Assembly (NCBI RefSeq): GCF_030811685.1
Contig: NZ_JAUSRF010000006.1
Coordinates: 248,001-312,000 of the forward strand
Source of the DNA: Neorhizobium huautlense
GTDB lineage: Bacteria > Pseudomonadota > Alphaproteobacteria > Rhizobiales > Rhizobiaceae
DNA: 64,000 bases
Direction: 5' to 3'
A program made the translations under genes and the position numbers. Shown here piece by piece: positions 27,793-36,650 of this stretch. The stretch's first letter is position 1. Every line of letters starts with the position of its first letter. The notes beneath the pieces were generated by a model that ran no database searches, was not told the origin of the DNA, and saw nothing but the letters and a program-made list of their open reading frames with translations.

Positions 27793-28674
27793 TTACCGCG
27801 TCGGCACCGGCACTTCGCCGCGATAGTCGTAGAAGCCGCGACCGGATTTGCGGCCGAGCCAGCCGGCCTCGACATATTTCACCAGAAGCGGGCAGGGGCG
27901 GTATTTGCTGTCGGCCAAGCCATCATGCAGGACCTGCATGATCGACAGGCAGGTATCGAGGCCGATGAAGTCGGCGAGCTGCAGCGGGCCCATCGGATGG
28001 TTGGCGCCGAGCTTCATGGCGGTGTCGATCGCTTCGACCGAGCCGACGCCTTCATAGAGCGTATAGATCGCCTCATTGATCATCGGCAGCAGGATACGGT
28101 TGACGATGAAGGCCGGAAAATCCTCGGCGACGGTAAAGGTCTTTTCGAGGGTGGTGACGTATTCCTTGGCGGCGTTGAACGTCTTTTCTTCCGTCGCGAT
28201 GCCGCGCACCAGTTCCACCAGTTTCATCACCGGCACCGGGTTCATGAAATGGATGCCCATAAAACGTTCCGGGCGGTCGGTGGCGGAGGCAAGGCGGGTG
28301 ATGGAGAGCGATGAGGTGTTGGTGGCGAGGATCGCTTCCGGGCGCAGGACGGGACAAACGGTCGCAAAGATCTTGCGCTTGATCGCTTCATCTTCGGTTG
28401 CCGCCTCAACCACGAGATCCATCGAGGCGAGGTCGTTGACATCGGTCGAGCCGCTGATCCGGGAGAGCGCCGTCTTGCGTTCTTCTTCCGTCAGCTTGCC
28501 GGCGCCGACCTGGCGGGCGAGCGTGCCGTTGATCGTGGCAAGGGCCGCTTCGATGCGGTCCTGCGCCAGATCATAGATCTGGATCTTGTAACCGGCGATG
28601 GAGGAAACATGTGCGATGCCGCAGCCCATCTGACCTGCGCCGATGATGCCGATATTCCTGATGGCCGTGGACAT
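27793..28674 (-). CDS. 3-hydroxybutyryl-CoA dehydrogenase
   Basis: A 293-residue NAD(P)-dependent dehydrogenase. The N-terminal Rossmann motif is GIIGAGQMGCGIAHV, the catalytic His is in FMGIHFMNPVPVMKLVE, and the C-terminal domain carries GVGSVEAIDTAMKLGANHPMGP. It interconverts acetoacetyl-CoA and 3-hydroxybutyryl-CoA in PHB or fatty acid metabolism. It lies 130 bp downstream of etfA on the same strand, a grouping common in Rhizobiaceae. Confidence 0.94.
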   Translation of the reverse strand: MSTAIRNIGIIGAGQMGCGIAHVSSIAGYKIQIYDLAQDRIEAALATINGTLARQVGAGKLTEEERKTALSRISGSTDVNDLASMDLVVEAATEDEAIKRKIFATVCPVLRPEAILATNTSSLSITRLASATDRPERFMGIHFMNPVPVMKLVELVRGIATEEKTFNAAKEYVTTLEKTFTVAEDFPAFIVNRILLPMINEAIYTLYEGVGSVEAIDTAMKLGANHPMGPLQLADFIGLDTCLSIMQVLHDGLADSKYRPCPLLVKYVEAGWLGRKSGRGFYDYRGEVPVPTR

Positions 28675-28804
28675 GTTCGCTCCTGCGTCTTTGCCGGTGT
28701 CATTAAAAAATGTCGTCTGAATGTAAAATGCCGAACCCTAATCGGGTCCGGCAGATTGTTATTCATGCGGGCGCACTTTAGCCAGCCCCTTTTGATGCAC
28801 TCGG

Positions 28805-29734
28805 TTAAAGTGCCTTTTCCAGTTGCGGCAGGATTTCGAACAGATCACCGACAAGGCCGTAATCGGCGACCTGGAAGATCGGTGCTTCCTCGTCCTTGTT
28901 GATGGCGACGATGACCTTCGAATCCTTCATGCCGGCGAGATGCTGGATCGCACCGGAAATGCCGACCGCGATGTAAAGCTGCGGTGCGACGACCTTGCCG
29001 GTCTGGCCGACCTGCCAGTCGTTGGGGGCATAACCGGCATCGACGGCAGCGCGCGAGGCACCGACGGCGGCACCGAGCTTGTCGGCCACCGGCAGGATGA
29101 CGTCCTGGAATTTTTCCGAGGAACCAAGGGCGCGACCACCGGAAATGATCACCTTGGCCGAGGTCAGTTCCGGACGCTCGGATTCGGCCAGCGCGTCCGA
29201 CACGAAGCTCGACAGGCCGGAATTGCCGGCAGCTGTCGCGTTTTCGACCGATGCCGATCCGCCTTCTGCCGTTGCCGCAAACGAGGCGGTACGCACGGTG
29301 ATGACCTTTTTGGCATCGCCCGACTGAACCGTCTGGATGGCGTTGCCGGCATAGATCGGACGTTTGAACGTATCGGCCGATACGACCTCGGTGATTTCGG
29401 AGATCTGCATGACGTCGAGCAGGGCTGCAACGCGCGGCAGGACGTTCTTCACCGAAACGGAAGCCGGTCCGAGGATGACGTCATAGGAGCCGGCCAGCGA
29501 GACGATCAGATCGGCCAGCGGTTCGGCCAGATTGTTGGCATATGCCGCATCGTCTGCGAGCAGGACTTTTGCCACACCCGAAAGCTTTGAGGCGGCATCG
29601 GCCGCAGCCTTGGCGCCCGAGCCGGCGACCAGGATATGCACATCGCCACCGATCTGCGACGCTGCGGTCAGCGCCTTGGCGGTCTGCTCGTTGAGGCTGG
29701 CATTGTCGTGTTCGGCGAGAAGAAGAATGGTCAT
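28805..29734 (-). CDS. etfA: Electron transfer flavoprotein alpha subunit
   Basis: A 309-residue EtfA. The FAD-binding C-terminal domain has the motif [33 protein letters not shown] around residues 205-245, seen here in pieces, and then [17 protein letters not shown]. EtfAB passes electrons from acyl-CoA dehydrogenases to ETF:ubiquinone oxidoreductase. It starts 23 bp after etfB, clearly one operon. Confidence 0.96.
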   Translation of the reverse strand: MTILLLAEHDNASLNEQTAKALTAASQIGGDVHILVAGSGAKAAADAASKLSGVAKVLLADDAAYANNLAEPLADLIVSLAGSYDVILGPASVSVKNVLPRVAALLDVMQISEITEVVSADTFKRPIYAGNAIQTVQSGDAKKVITVRTASFAATAEGGSASVENATAAGNSGLSSFVSDALAESERPELTSAKVIISGGRALGSSEKFQDVILPVADKLGAAVGASRAAVDAGYAPNDWQVGQTGKVVAPQLYIAVGISGAIQHLAGMKDSKVIVAINKDEEAPIFQVADYGLVGDLFEILPQLEKAL

Positions 29735-29757
29735 TGTTTCTATTCCTTTCCTTACCG

Positions 29758-30504
29758 TCAGATCACGCCGGCGGTCTTGAGGCTGGAGACCAGCTCTTCA
29801 ACCGACTTGACCTTGATGCCTGCCTTGCGGCCACCCGGCTCTTCCGTCTTCAGAACCTTGAGGCGCGGGGCGACATCGACGCCGAAATCGGCCGGAGCCT
29901 TCTTGTCGAGCGGTTTTTTCTTCGCCTTCATGATATTCGGCAGAGATGCGTAACGCGGCTCGTTCAAACGCAGGTCGGAGGTGACGATGGCCGGCAGCTT
30001 GACGTCGATCGTCTGCAGACCGCCATCAACTTCGCGGGTGACGGTCGCCTTGTCGGAACCGAGGTCGATCTTCGATGCAAACGTTGCCTGACCCCAGTTG
30101 AGAAGGGCTGCCAGCATCTGGCCGGTCTGGTTCGAATCGTCATCGATCGCCTGCTTGCCGACGATGACGAGGCCCGGCTGTTCAGCCTCGACCACGCCCT
30201 TCAAGAGCTTTGCGACGGCGAGCGGTTCGACAGCTTCATCGGTCTCGATCAGGATGCCGCGATCGGCGCCCATGGCAAGAGCGGTGCGGATGGTTTCCTC
30301 CGCCTTGGCCGGGCCGATCGAGACGATGACGATCTCTTCCGCCTTGCCGGCTTCCTTCAGACGCAGTGCTTCCTCGACGGAGATTTCGTCGAACGGGTTC
30401 ATCGACATCTTCACGTTGGTCAGTTCGACACCCGTATTGTCCGGTTTCACCCGGATTTTCACGTTGTAATCGACCACACGTTTTACCGGCACAAGGATCT
30501 TCAT
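29758..30504 (-). CDS. etfB: Electron transfer flavoprotein beta subunit
   Basis: A 248-residue EtfB starting [14 protein letters not shown]. The AMP-binding motif [16 protein letters not shown]-like stretch is present, as is the recognition-loop region [11 protein letters not shown] that contacts dehydrogenases. Start 30504 gives the family N-terminus; an 11-residue extension is less likely. GGAAGGAAG precedes it. First gene of etfBA; the 184-bp upstream gap should hold the promoter and contains a GTCAATTGAC palindrome at about 30567-30576. Confidence 0.96.
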   Translation of the reverse strand: MKILVPVKRVVDYNVKIRVKPDNTGVELTNVKMSMNPFDEISVEEALRLKEAGKAEEIVIVSIGPAKAEETIRTALAMGADRGILIETDEAVEPLAVAKLLKGVVEAEQPGLVIVGKQAIDDDSNQTGQMLAALLNWGQATFASKIDLGSDKATVTREVDGGLQTIDVKLPAIVTSDLRLNEPRYASLPNIMKAKKKPLDKKAPADFGVDVAPRLKVLKTEEPGGRKAGIKVKSVEELVSSLKTAGVI

Positions 30505-30688
30505 GGCTTCCTTCCTTTGGACATCACGCCGCCGCAAGATGCGACGTCTCCCACGCGTTCAGTTGTCAATTGACGACATGGGTAAGCATTTTTTTGAGCG
30601 AACACAATGTGGTTGCCCGACATCGGGCGTGTCGATTTGTCATAGCACCATTCCTCACCATCGGCTTGCCGCGAGAAGGCAACCGCAT

Positions 30689-31267
30689 TCAGCGATTTTG
30701 CCCCGGTACCCATAAAATATCGGCCTTGCCGTTGCCGTTGGCATAACGCGCGGCAACGAACAGGAAGTCGGAAAGCCGGTTGATATATTTCAGCGCTGCT
30801 TCGCTCACCACCTCATCGGCTTGCTGTGCCAGCGCCACCATGATGCGTTCGGCCCGTCGCGATGTCGCACGGGCGACATGCAGGTTGGCGGCGGCCGGGC
30901 TGCCGCCGGGCAGAACGAAGGAGGTCAGCGGGTCGAGGCTTTCGTTCAGTCGGTCGATTTCGGCCTCCAGCCGGTCCACCTGCGACTGCAAGATGCGCAG
31001 TGGCTCGTATTTCGGAGCCTCGCCGGTATCCGGCGTGGCAAGGTCTGCGCCGAGATCGAAAAGGTCGTTCTGGATGCGAAAGAGCATCGGATCGAGGGTC
31101 GACATCGCGCCGGTATGCAGCCGGGCGATGCCGAGCAGCGAATTGGTCTCGTCTACTGTGCCATAGGCCTCGACACGCAGGTCATGCTTGAAGCGGCGCG
31201 GGCCATCCACGAGGCCGGTCGTGCCGTTATCGCCGGTGCGGGTATAAATCTTGTTGAGCTTGACCAT
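30689..31267 (-). CDS. PduO-type ATP:cob(I)alamin adenosyltransferase
   Basis: A 192-residue PduO-type enzyme that makes adenosylcobalamin. The ATP-binding N-terminal motif KIYTRTGDNGTTGLVDG is intact, and the active-site helix ATSRRAERIMVALAQ contains the conserved Arg/Glu residues. B12 is made through cobST at the left of the window, so the coenzyme form is made here. Its ATG overlaps the stop of the upstream twin-TM gene (TGATG). Confidence 0.93.
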   Translation of the reverse strand: MVKLNKIYTRTGDNGTTGLVDGPRRFKHDLRVEAYGTVDETNSLLGIARLHTGAMSTLDPMLFRIQNDLFDLGADLATPDTGEAPKYEPLRILQSQVDRLEAEIDRLNESLDPLTSFVLPGGSPAAANLHVARATSRRAERIMVALAQQADEVVSEAALKYINRLSDFLFVAARYANGNGKADILWVPGQNR

Positions 31268-31464
31268 CAGCGGCCACCGCCGGAAAGCCATAGCGTGAGC
31301 ATGATCAGGCCGATGGCGACCGCCTGCAGCAGCACGCGCAACTGCATCAGCTTGTTGGAACGGTTGGCATCCTGCCCCTTGACCATGTTGAACAGGCCAC
31401 GGATCAGCACGAGCGCCACGAGGCCCATGACGATCACCGTCAGCACGGTGGTAAAACTGGACAT
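31267..31464 (-). CDS. Twin-transmembrane (HIG1-like) small protein
   Basis: A 65-residue protein with two transmembrane helices (TVLTVIVMGLVALVLIRGLF and LLQAVAIGLIMLTLWL) joined by a basic loop (KGQDANRSNKLMQLR). The layout matches the bacterial HIG1-like twin-TM family, whose mitochondrial relatives associate with cytochrome oxidase. The start at 31464 removes a non-conserved leader. Coupled to the adenosyltransferase gene by TGATG. Confidence 0.8.
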   Translation of the reverse strand: MSSFTTVLTVIVMGLVALVLIRGLFNMVKGQDANRSNKLMQLRVLLQAVAIGLIMLTLWLSGGGR

Positions 31465-31496
31465 TTTTGGCGCCTCCCCGATCTTCTTTTTGTTGT

Positions 31497-32330
31497 TCAA
31501 TCAAACCGGCGCATCAGCCGGTAGAAAAGATCCGCCGGCAAAAACCATTTCAAAAACATGCCCTGCTTCGCCGGCTTGGTGACGAGATAATGTGGCTTTG
31601 GCCGTGGGGCGGTCAAGGCATGCATCAGTACCTTCTGCACCGCTTCCGGGCCGAGCTTGTGGCGGTTGACCGGGCCTGAACCATCAAGCCGCGCCAGTTG
31701 CCGTTTGTATTCCTGCGCATGGGCGGAATTTTCGAGGTCGATGTTTTTGCGCACGGCCTCGAGCGCATTGGCGGTGAAGCGCGAGGCGATCGGGCCCGGT
31801 TCGATGAGGGCGACATGAATGCCGGAACCGTCGAGTTCCATGCGCATCGTCACCGTCAGGCCTTCCAGCGCAAATTTGGAGGCATTGTAGGCGCCGCGAT
31901 AACGATAGGGGATGAGGCCGAGAATGGACGAGCAGTTGACGATGCGGCCATGGCCCTGTGCCCGCATGATCGGGATCACTCGCCGCGTCAGTTCGTGCCA
32001 GCCGAACACATTGGTTTCGAATTGCAGACGCAGGACATCGGTCGTCAGGTCCTCGACCGCACCCGGCTGGCCATAGGCGCCATTGTTGAACAGCGCATCG
32101 ATGCGGCCGTTCGAGCGGGCCGAGACCGTTTCCACAAGTGCCGCGATCGTATCCGGCTTCGTGTAATCCATCAGCAGGGCTTCGATGCCATCGGCTTCGA
32201 GTGGTGAAAGGTCCTCTTCTGCGCGCACCGTCGCAAAAACCCGCCAGCCTTCGGCCTTCAATGCCCGTGCGCAATGGGCGCCGATGCCGGATGAGCAACC
32301 GGTGACGATGATTGTGCGCCGCTCGGCCAT
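31497..32330 (-). CDS. SDR family oxidoreductase
   Basis: A 277-residue short-chain dehydrogenase. The cofactor motif TGCSSGIG is at 10-17, NNGAYG at 82-87, the catalytic Ser at 134/135 (NCSSILG), and Y148xxxK152 (YNASK). It belongs to the classical SDRs with long C-terminal extension; substrate unknown. Start 32330 gives MAERRTIIVTG. It is 32 bp upstream of the twin-TM gene on the same strand and could be co-transcribed. Confidence 0.9.
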   Translation of the reverse strand: MAERRTIIVTGCSSGIGAHCARALKAEGWRVFATVRAEEDLSPLEADGIEALLMDYTKPDTIAALVETVSARSNGRIDALFNNGAYGQPGAVEDLTTDVLRLQFETNVFGWHELTRRVIPIMRAQGHGRIVNCSSILGLIPYRYRGAYNASKFALEGLTVTMRMELDGSGIHVALIEPGPIASRFTANALEAVRKNIDLENSAHAQEYKRQLARLDGSGPVNRHKLGPEAVQKVLMHALTAPRPKPHYLVTKPAKQGMFLKWFLPADLFYRLMRRFD

Positions 32331-32449
32331 GGTGTGCAAACCTTCCTGCTCATTCGGAACGATAGATCCTGTACAATGGACAGCGATTTCCCATATTTCA
32401 GGATCGAAAACAACGGAGCGGCAAGGGCTGGAAAGCCTGGCCGAAGAGA

Positions 32450-33427
32450 ATGCGCAAAACCGCCTGGTACAGCCTCGTCTACACTGTTCTGTCGGATGCC
32501 TATAACCATTTCCATGAGGATGATGGCTGGGCGATGGCCAGCCATGTGGCGCTGTCCGGCCTGCTGGCGCTCTTCCCGTTCCTGATTTTCGGAACGGCGC
32601 TGGCCGGTTTTCTCGGCGCCAGCACGTTTTCCTCGACCTCCATCCATCTGCTGTTCGATGCCTGGCCGGCGGAGATCGCCGATCCGCTGCAGGCGGAAAT
32701 CCAGCGTGTGCTGGAAATTCCTCGTGGCGGACTGCTGACCGTTTCGGTGCTGGCGGCCGCCTATTTCGCCTCCAATGGTGTCGAGGCACTGCGCATCTCG
32801 CTCAACCGTGCCTACCGGGTCAGCGAAACCCGCGCCTGGTATATGACACGTCTTGCCAGCCTCGGTTACATCGTCGTGATCGTTGTGGTGTTTGCGGCGA
32901 TCAGCATTCTTCTTGTCGCCATTCCGATCGCCCTGCGCTTTGCCGGCACGCGATTTCCGCAATTGCAGGAATGGCTCGGCGGGTTGATGAACTACAGCAC
33001 CTACGGCATTTATGGCACGGTGGCGATCGTGGTGATCGGGCTGATCGCCTCGCACAAATGGTTGCCGGCCGGAAGCCGGCGTCTGGTCGATATCCTGCCG
33101 GGCGCGTTTCTCACCATCATTTTCTGGGCCGGCGGCGCGTTTGCCTTTGCCTCCTACCTGTCCACCTTCGCCACCTACGCCGCCACCTATGCCGGTCTGG
33201 CTTCGGTGATGATCGTGCTGGTGTTTCTCTATATGGTCGGCGTGATTTTCATGCTGGGTGCAGAAGTGAATGCGGCGCTGATGAAATACCGCGTCTATTC
33301 TGTGGTTACCCACCGTCTGCGCACGGGAGAAATGCCGGGCGATGAAAAGACGGGCGCAGGCGGTGATGACCCCGTTGACGCAGAGCCGTCGTTACAGGCC
33401 GGCAAGACGGCGGATATCGGCCGCTGA
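32450..33427 (+). CDS. YihY/BrkB family membrane protein
   Basis: A 325-residue inner-membrane protein of the YihY (formerly BrkB/RNase BN) family with about six transmembrane segments: ALSGLLALFPFLIFGTALAG, a segment at about 95-110, IVVIVVVFAAISILLVAIPI, then three more, ending in a cytoplasmic charged tail. Family marks seen are the FASNGVEALRISLNRAY and GAEVNAALMKYR segments. Once misassigned as RNase BN; real role unknown. Its 3' end overlaps convergent gluQ by 36 bp. Confidence 0.9.
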   Translation: MRKTAWYSLVYTVLSDAYNHFHEDDGWAMASHVALSGLLALFPFLIFGTALAGFLGASTFSSTSIHLLFDAWPAEIADPLQAEIQRVLEIPRGGLLTVSVLAAAYFASNGVEALRISLNRAYRVSETRAWYMTRLASLGYIVVIVVVFAAISILLVAIPIALRFAGTRFPQLQEWLGGLMNYSTYGIYGTVAIVVIGLIASHKWLPAGSRRLVDILPGAFLTIIFWAGGAFAFASYLSTFATYAATYAGLASVMIVLVFLYMVGVIFMLGAEVNAALMKYRVYSVVTHRLRTGEMPGDEKTGAGGDDPVDAEPSLQAGKTADIGR

Positions 33428-34273
33428 CAGGCCCTGTTCGCGCAGATGTTTGAGGCCGGTGGAGCCACTGCTTTTCGAAAGCTTTTTGCCGTCTTGGTCG
33501 AGGAGCAGCCGGTGGTGGTGGTAAAGCGGCTGCGGCAGATCGAGCAAAGTCTGCAAAAGCCGGTGCACGGATGTGGCGTGATAAAGGTCCAGCCCACGCA
33601 CCACATGGGTGATGCCCTGCAACGCGTCATCGACCACCACGGACAGATGGTAGCTCGACGGCGCATCCGAGCGCGACAGGATGATATCGCCCCATGCGGC
33701 CGGATCGGCGGGGATGGTGCCGCGTGCGCCGTCACCGGTTTCCTGCCAGTTTAATGGTGTTTTCACCAGCTGCATGGCCTTTTTCATATCCAGCCGCCAG
33801 GCATGGCGAATGCCTTGGCTCATCAGCGCTTGCCGCTCTTCGGCGGATCGTTGCGCGTCCCTGTCGGGATAAAGCGGTGAACCATCGGGATCGCGCGGCC
33901 AGATGTTTCCGGTCTTCTCATGCGCGGCCACGATCGCTTTCACTTCGCCGCGTGTCAGGAAGGCCGGATAGATCAGGCCCATGGCATCGAGCCGTGCGAG
34001 TGCTGCGGCATAGGCATCGAAATGTTGCGATTGTTTTCGGATCGGCTCTTCCCATGTCAGGCCCAGCCATGCCAGGTCCTCGAAAATCGCCTGCTCGTAT
34101 TCAGGCGTGCAGCGGGTGAGGTCGATATCCTCGATCCTGAGCAAACAACGTCCGCCGGTCTCCACCGCCATGTCGTGGTTGAGGATGGCCGACAGCCCAT
34201 GGCCGAGATGCAGAAGACCATTGGGGCTCGGCGCGAAACGGAAGACAGGTTTTGGGTGGACATTGGCGGGCAT
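33392..34273 (-). CDS. gluQ: Glutamyl-Q tRNA(Asp) synthetase
   Basis: A 293-residue truncated glutamyl-tRNA synthetase without the anticodon-binding domain. The HIGH-like motif is HLGH (22-25) within FAPSPNGLLHLGH, and the KMSKS-like motif is KLSKS near residue 265. It attaches glutamate to queuosine in tRNA-Asp. Together with the queuosine precursor transporter at 5661, it suggests a functioning Q-tRNA pathway. It is convergent with the YihY gene. Confidence 0.94.
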   Translation of the reverse strand: MPANVHPKPVFRFAPSPNGLLHLGHGLSAILNHDMAVETGGRCLLRIEDIDLTRCTPEYEQAIFEDLAWLGLTWEEPIRKQSQHFDAYAAALARLDAMGLIYPAFLTRGEVKAIVAAHEKTGNIWPRDPDGSPLYPDRDAQRSAEERQALMSQGIRHAWRLDMKKAMQLVKTPLNWQETGDGARGTIPADPAAWGDIILSRSDAPSSYHLSVVVDDALQGITHVVRGLDLYHATSVHRLLQTLLDLPQPLYHHHRLLLDQDGKKLSKSSGSTGLKHLREQGLSAADIRRLAGL

Positions 34274-34345
34274 GCGCGATTTGCTTGTTTTTGGCGTTTC
34301 GGGTCAAGCCCTGCCATAACCGCCAGCGAAATTCGATGAAGGCCG

Positions 34346-34987
34346 ATGACAACAATCCGAGACATGACCGATATCGAAACCGGCCTGACACATCTCGTCG
34401 CGCTCGACCCGCGCCTTGAAATGGTGGTTTCCGCATCCGGCGTCGTGCCGCTGCGGCTGAGCGAACCCGGTTTTGCCAGCCTTGCCTCGATCATCGTCTC
34501 GCAGATGGTGTCGAAGGCCAGTGCCGCTGCGATCTGGAGCCGCATTCTGGCGCAAGGCATGGTGACGCCGCAAAACTATCTGGCGATTGCGCCGGAAATT
34601 TCCGCGACGTTCGGCCTGTCTCGGGCGAAAGCGAAAACGCTAGCTGGTCTTGCGGAAGCGATGGTGGAAGACCGTGTCGATCTCGATGCGCTGCTGCATC
34701 TGCCGCCCGATCAGGCGATTGCCACGCTGACCGCTCTGCCCGGCATCGGTCCATGGACGGCGGAGGTCTATCTGATGTTCTGCGGCGGACATCCCGATGT
34801 GTTTCCGAGCGGCGACGTTGCCCTGCAGGCAGCCGTGGCGCATGCCTTTGCGCTGGAGGCACGTCCATCGCCGAAACAATTGCGGCAGATGGCCACAATC
34901 TGGTCGCCCTGGCGCTCGGTGGCGGCACGTCTGTTCTGGGCCTATTACGCCACCCATATGCGCCGGGATGCCCTGCCGACGCTCTGA
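34346..34987 (+). CDS. AlkA-like DNA-3-methyladenine glycosylase II
   Basis: A 213-residue HhH-GPD base-excision glycosylase. The helix-hairpin-helix is LPGIGPWTAEVYLMF and the catalytic Asp follows in FPSGDVALQAAV. It removes alkylated purines. It lacks the AlkA N-terminal domain, which is usual for this short class. The start MTTIRDMTD at 34346 was taken; an internal ATG at 34364 is possible. It is divergent from gluQ. Confidence 0.92.
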   Translation: MTTIRDMTDIETGLTHLVALDPRLEMVVSASGVVPLRLSEPGFASLASIIVSQMVSKASAAAIWSRILAQGMVTPQNYLAIAPEISATFGLSRAKAKTLAGLAEAMVEDRVDLDALLHLPPDQAIATLTALPGIGPWTAEVYLMFCGGHPDVFPSGDVALQAAVAHAFALEARPSPKQLRQMATIWSPWRSVAARLFWAYYATHMRRDALPTL

Positions 34988-35121
34988 TTCGGCACAAGTG
35001 CACCGCATTGCCTGTGACTGATTCGCTCAGCCGGCAAGCCCCTGCATTTCTTGGCTTCACATTCCTGTAACAACGGTCCTAATATAGAGGAGATAGATGC
35101 CGAATCGGGTAGGAGCGTCAT

Positions 35122-35679
35122 TTGACGATTGCAGTCTCCCCGCAGGCCTTGCCGGCGCTCGTCTTGAACGCCGACTATCGGCCGCTGAGTTATTATCCCT
35201 TGTCGTTATGGTCCTGGCAGGACGCGATCAAGGCGGTTTTCCTTGACCGTGTGAACATCATCGCCGAATACGATCACGCGGTGTCTTCTCCCAGCTTTTC
35301 GATGCGCCTGCCGAGTGTCGTCAGCCTGAAGACCTATGTGCAGCCGACCCGCAACCCGGCCTTCACACGCTTCAACGTGTTCCTGCGCGACAAGTTCGAA
35401 TGCCAGTATTGCGGCGATCACAACGACCTGACCTTCGACCATGTCATTCCGCGTGCCCATGGCGGCGAGACGACCTGGGAAAACGTCGTGGCTGCCTGTT
35501 CGCCCTGCAATCTGAAAAAGGGCAGCAAGCTGCCAAAGCAGGCCGGCATGGTGCCGCACCAGAAACCCTATGCGCCGAGCGTGCAGGATTTGCACAACAA
35601 TGGCCGGCTGTTTCCGCCGAACTATCTTCACGAAAGCTGGGTCGACTATCTCTATTGGGATACCGAGCTGCAGCCGTAA
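35122..35679 (+). CDS. HNH endonuclease
   Basis: A 185-residue protein with a complete HNH domain: CQYC, the metal-binding DHVIPRAHGG, WENVVAACSPCN with the second Cys pair, then KKG. The N-terminal 85 residues (LVLNADYRPLSYYPLSLWSW) are typical of the widely conserved cyanobacterial/alphaproteobacterial housekeeping HNH family, not of a restriction system. The start is TTG at 35122, six bases after AGGAG; no in-frame ATG lies upstream. It ends in a strong terminator. Confidence 0.9.
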   Translation: MTIAVSPQALPALVLNADYRPLSYYPLSLWSWQDAIKAVFLDRVNIIAEYDHAVSSPSFSMRLPSVVSLKTYVQPTRNPAFTRFNVFLRDKFECQYCGDHNDLTFDHVIPRAHGGETTWENVVAACSPCNLKKGSKLPKQAGMVPHQKPYAPSVQDLHNNGRLFPPNYLHESWVDYLYWDTELQP

Positions 35680-35707
35680 GGCTAAACGTGTCTTGGCACC
35701 TCATCAA

Positions 35708-35744
35708 AAGACCGTCGGCATGTATCGTGCCGACGGTCTTTTCA
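35708..35744. terminator. Bidirectional terminator
   Basis: A perfect 13-bp stem (35708-35720 with 35728-35740, sequence AAGACCGTCGGCA and its complement) and a 7-base loop, followed by TTTTC on the plus strand and preceded by AAAAG, so it can end both the HNH gene and convergent dsbB. Confidence 0.9.
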
Positions 35745-35775
35745 ATTCAGGCGCGCCAAGTTGACGGCGCTTATA

Positions 35776-36303
35776 TCAAGCCGACTTGCGAAATGCGCCG
35801 GCGAAGGCGATGGCTGCGAGGGCGGCACTGGTCAGCACATTCCAGCCGGCCATGGAGAGGCCGAGGACACGCAGCGCTGCGGCATCGCAGGAAGGCCCGC
35901 GCACGGTGTTGAGATCGTCCAGCAGGCTGGCGGCATTGGTGCTCATCGCGCCGGCCGGATTGGTGCAGCTGGAAGGACCGGCCCAGAAGCCCCATTCGAC
36001 ACCGGAGTGATAAACGGCGATGGCGCCGCCGACCAGCATCATCAGGCCGATCAGGGACAGCAGCACGCGTCCCGTCCAGGAGGGCAGCTTGAAGGCGACG
36101 GTGCCGACGGCGAGGATGCCGACCGGAATGCCGTAATAATAGGGATCGCGCTGGACCAGGCAGAGATGGCAGGGCATGTAACCGCCGATATGCTGGAAGG
36201 CGAGCGCGCTCAGGATGACGGTTGCCATGCCGAATGTCAGCAGGAGGGGAAAGGCGATTTGCGGGATGCTGCGGATGGAACCGCCCGATGCTGCATGTGC
36301 CAT
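35776..36303 (-). CDS. dsbB: Disulfide bond formation protein B
   Basis: A 175-residue inner-membrane protein with four transmembrane helices. The first periplasmic loop has the redox pair CHLC (GGYMPCHLCLVQRDPYYYG) and the second loop has the Cys pair in SSCTNPAG and GPSCDAA. It re-oxidises DsbA using quinone. Start 36303 (MAHAASGG) was preferred over an extended reading. Last host gene before the prophage junction. Confidence 0.92.
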   Translation of the reverse strand: MAHAASGGSIRSIPQIAFPLLLTFGMATVILSALAFQHIGGYMPCHLCLVQRDPYYYGIPVGILAVGTVAFKLPSWTGRVLLSLIGLMMLVGGAIAVYHSGVEWGFWAGPSSCTNPAGAMSTNAASLLDDLNTVRGPSCDAAALRVLGLSMAGWNVLTSAALAAIAFAGAFRKSA

Positions 36304-36562
36304 GACTGTCTCCTGCTGTGTGTCGCGCAGCATCGTGCCGTCAGGGCACAGTGATGCTTGACGCTGCTTTAGGCTTCTGCGCGATCGCTGTAAATCGACA
36401 TGCCGTCGCAGATTGGCTTAGCGCATGGCACAGTTTCGTGAAGCGCGCCACTTCGGCGAGTTGAAGGCGATGGAGATTTTTTTGGCGATGCTGCCGCAAG
36501 GCCGACAACGCGTCTTGCCGCCTCCGCGCACTCATGCTAGAGGCCGATCACTCACTTGGAAT

Positions 36563-36647
36563 GCCCCGTTGGCGGAATTGGTAGACGCGCCTGACTCAAA
36601 ATCAGGTTCCGAGAGGAGTGCTGGTTCGATTCCGGCACGGGGCACCA
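36563..36647 (+). tRNA. tRNA-Leu(CAA)
   Basis: The 85-base sequence folds as a class II tRNA. The acceptor arms GCCCCGT and ACGGGGC pair perfectly, the anticodon stem CCTGA/TCAGG frames the loop CTCAAAA (anticodon CAA, reading UUG), a long variable arm follows, the T arm has GGTTCGATTCC, and CCA is encoded. It is intact although the prophage begins immediately after it, so the integration rebuilt its 3' end. Confidence 0.97.
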
Positions 36648-36650
36648 TCT
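36601..36650. other. Probable left attachment site (attL) in tRNA-Leu 3' half
   Basis: The integrase stop codon lies 2 bp after the tRNA CCA, so the crossover must be within or at the 3' part of the tRNA gene. The exact core cannot be fixed because the right end of the prophage is outside the window. A duplicate of the tRNA 3' end would be expected there. Confidence 0.6.
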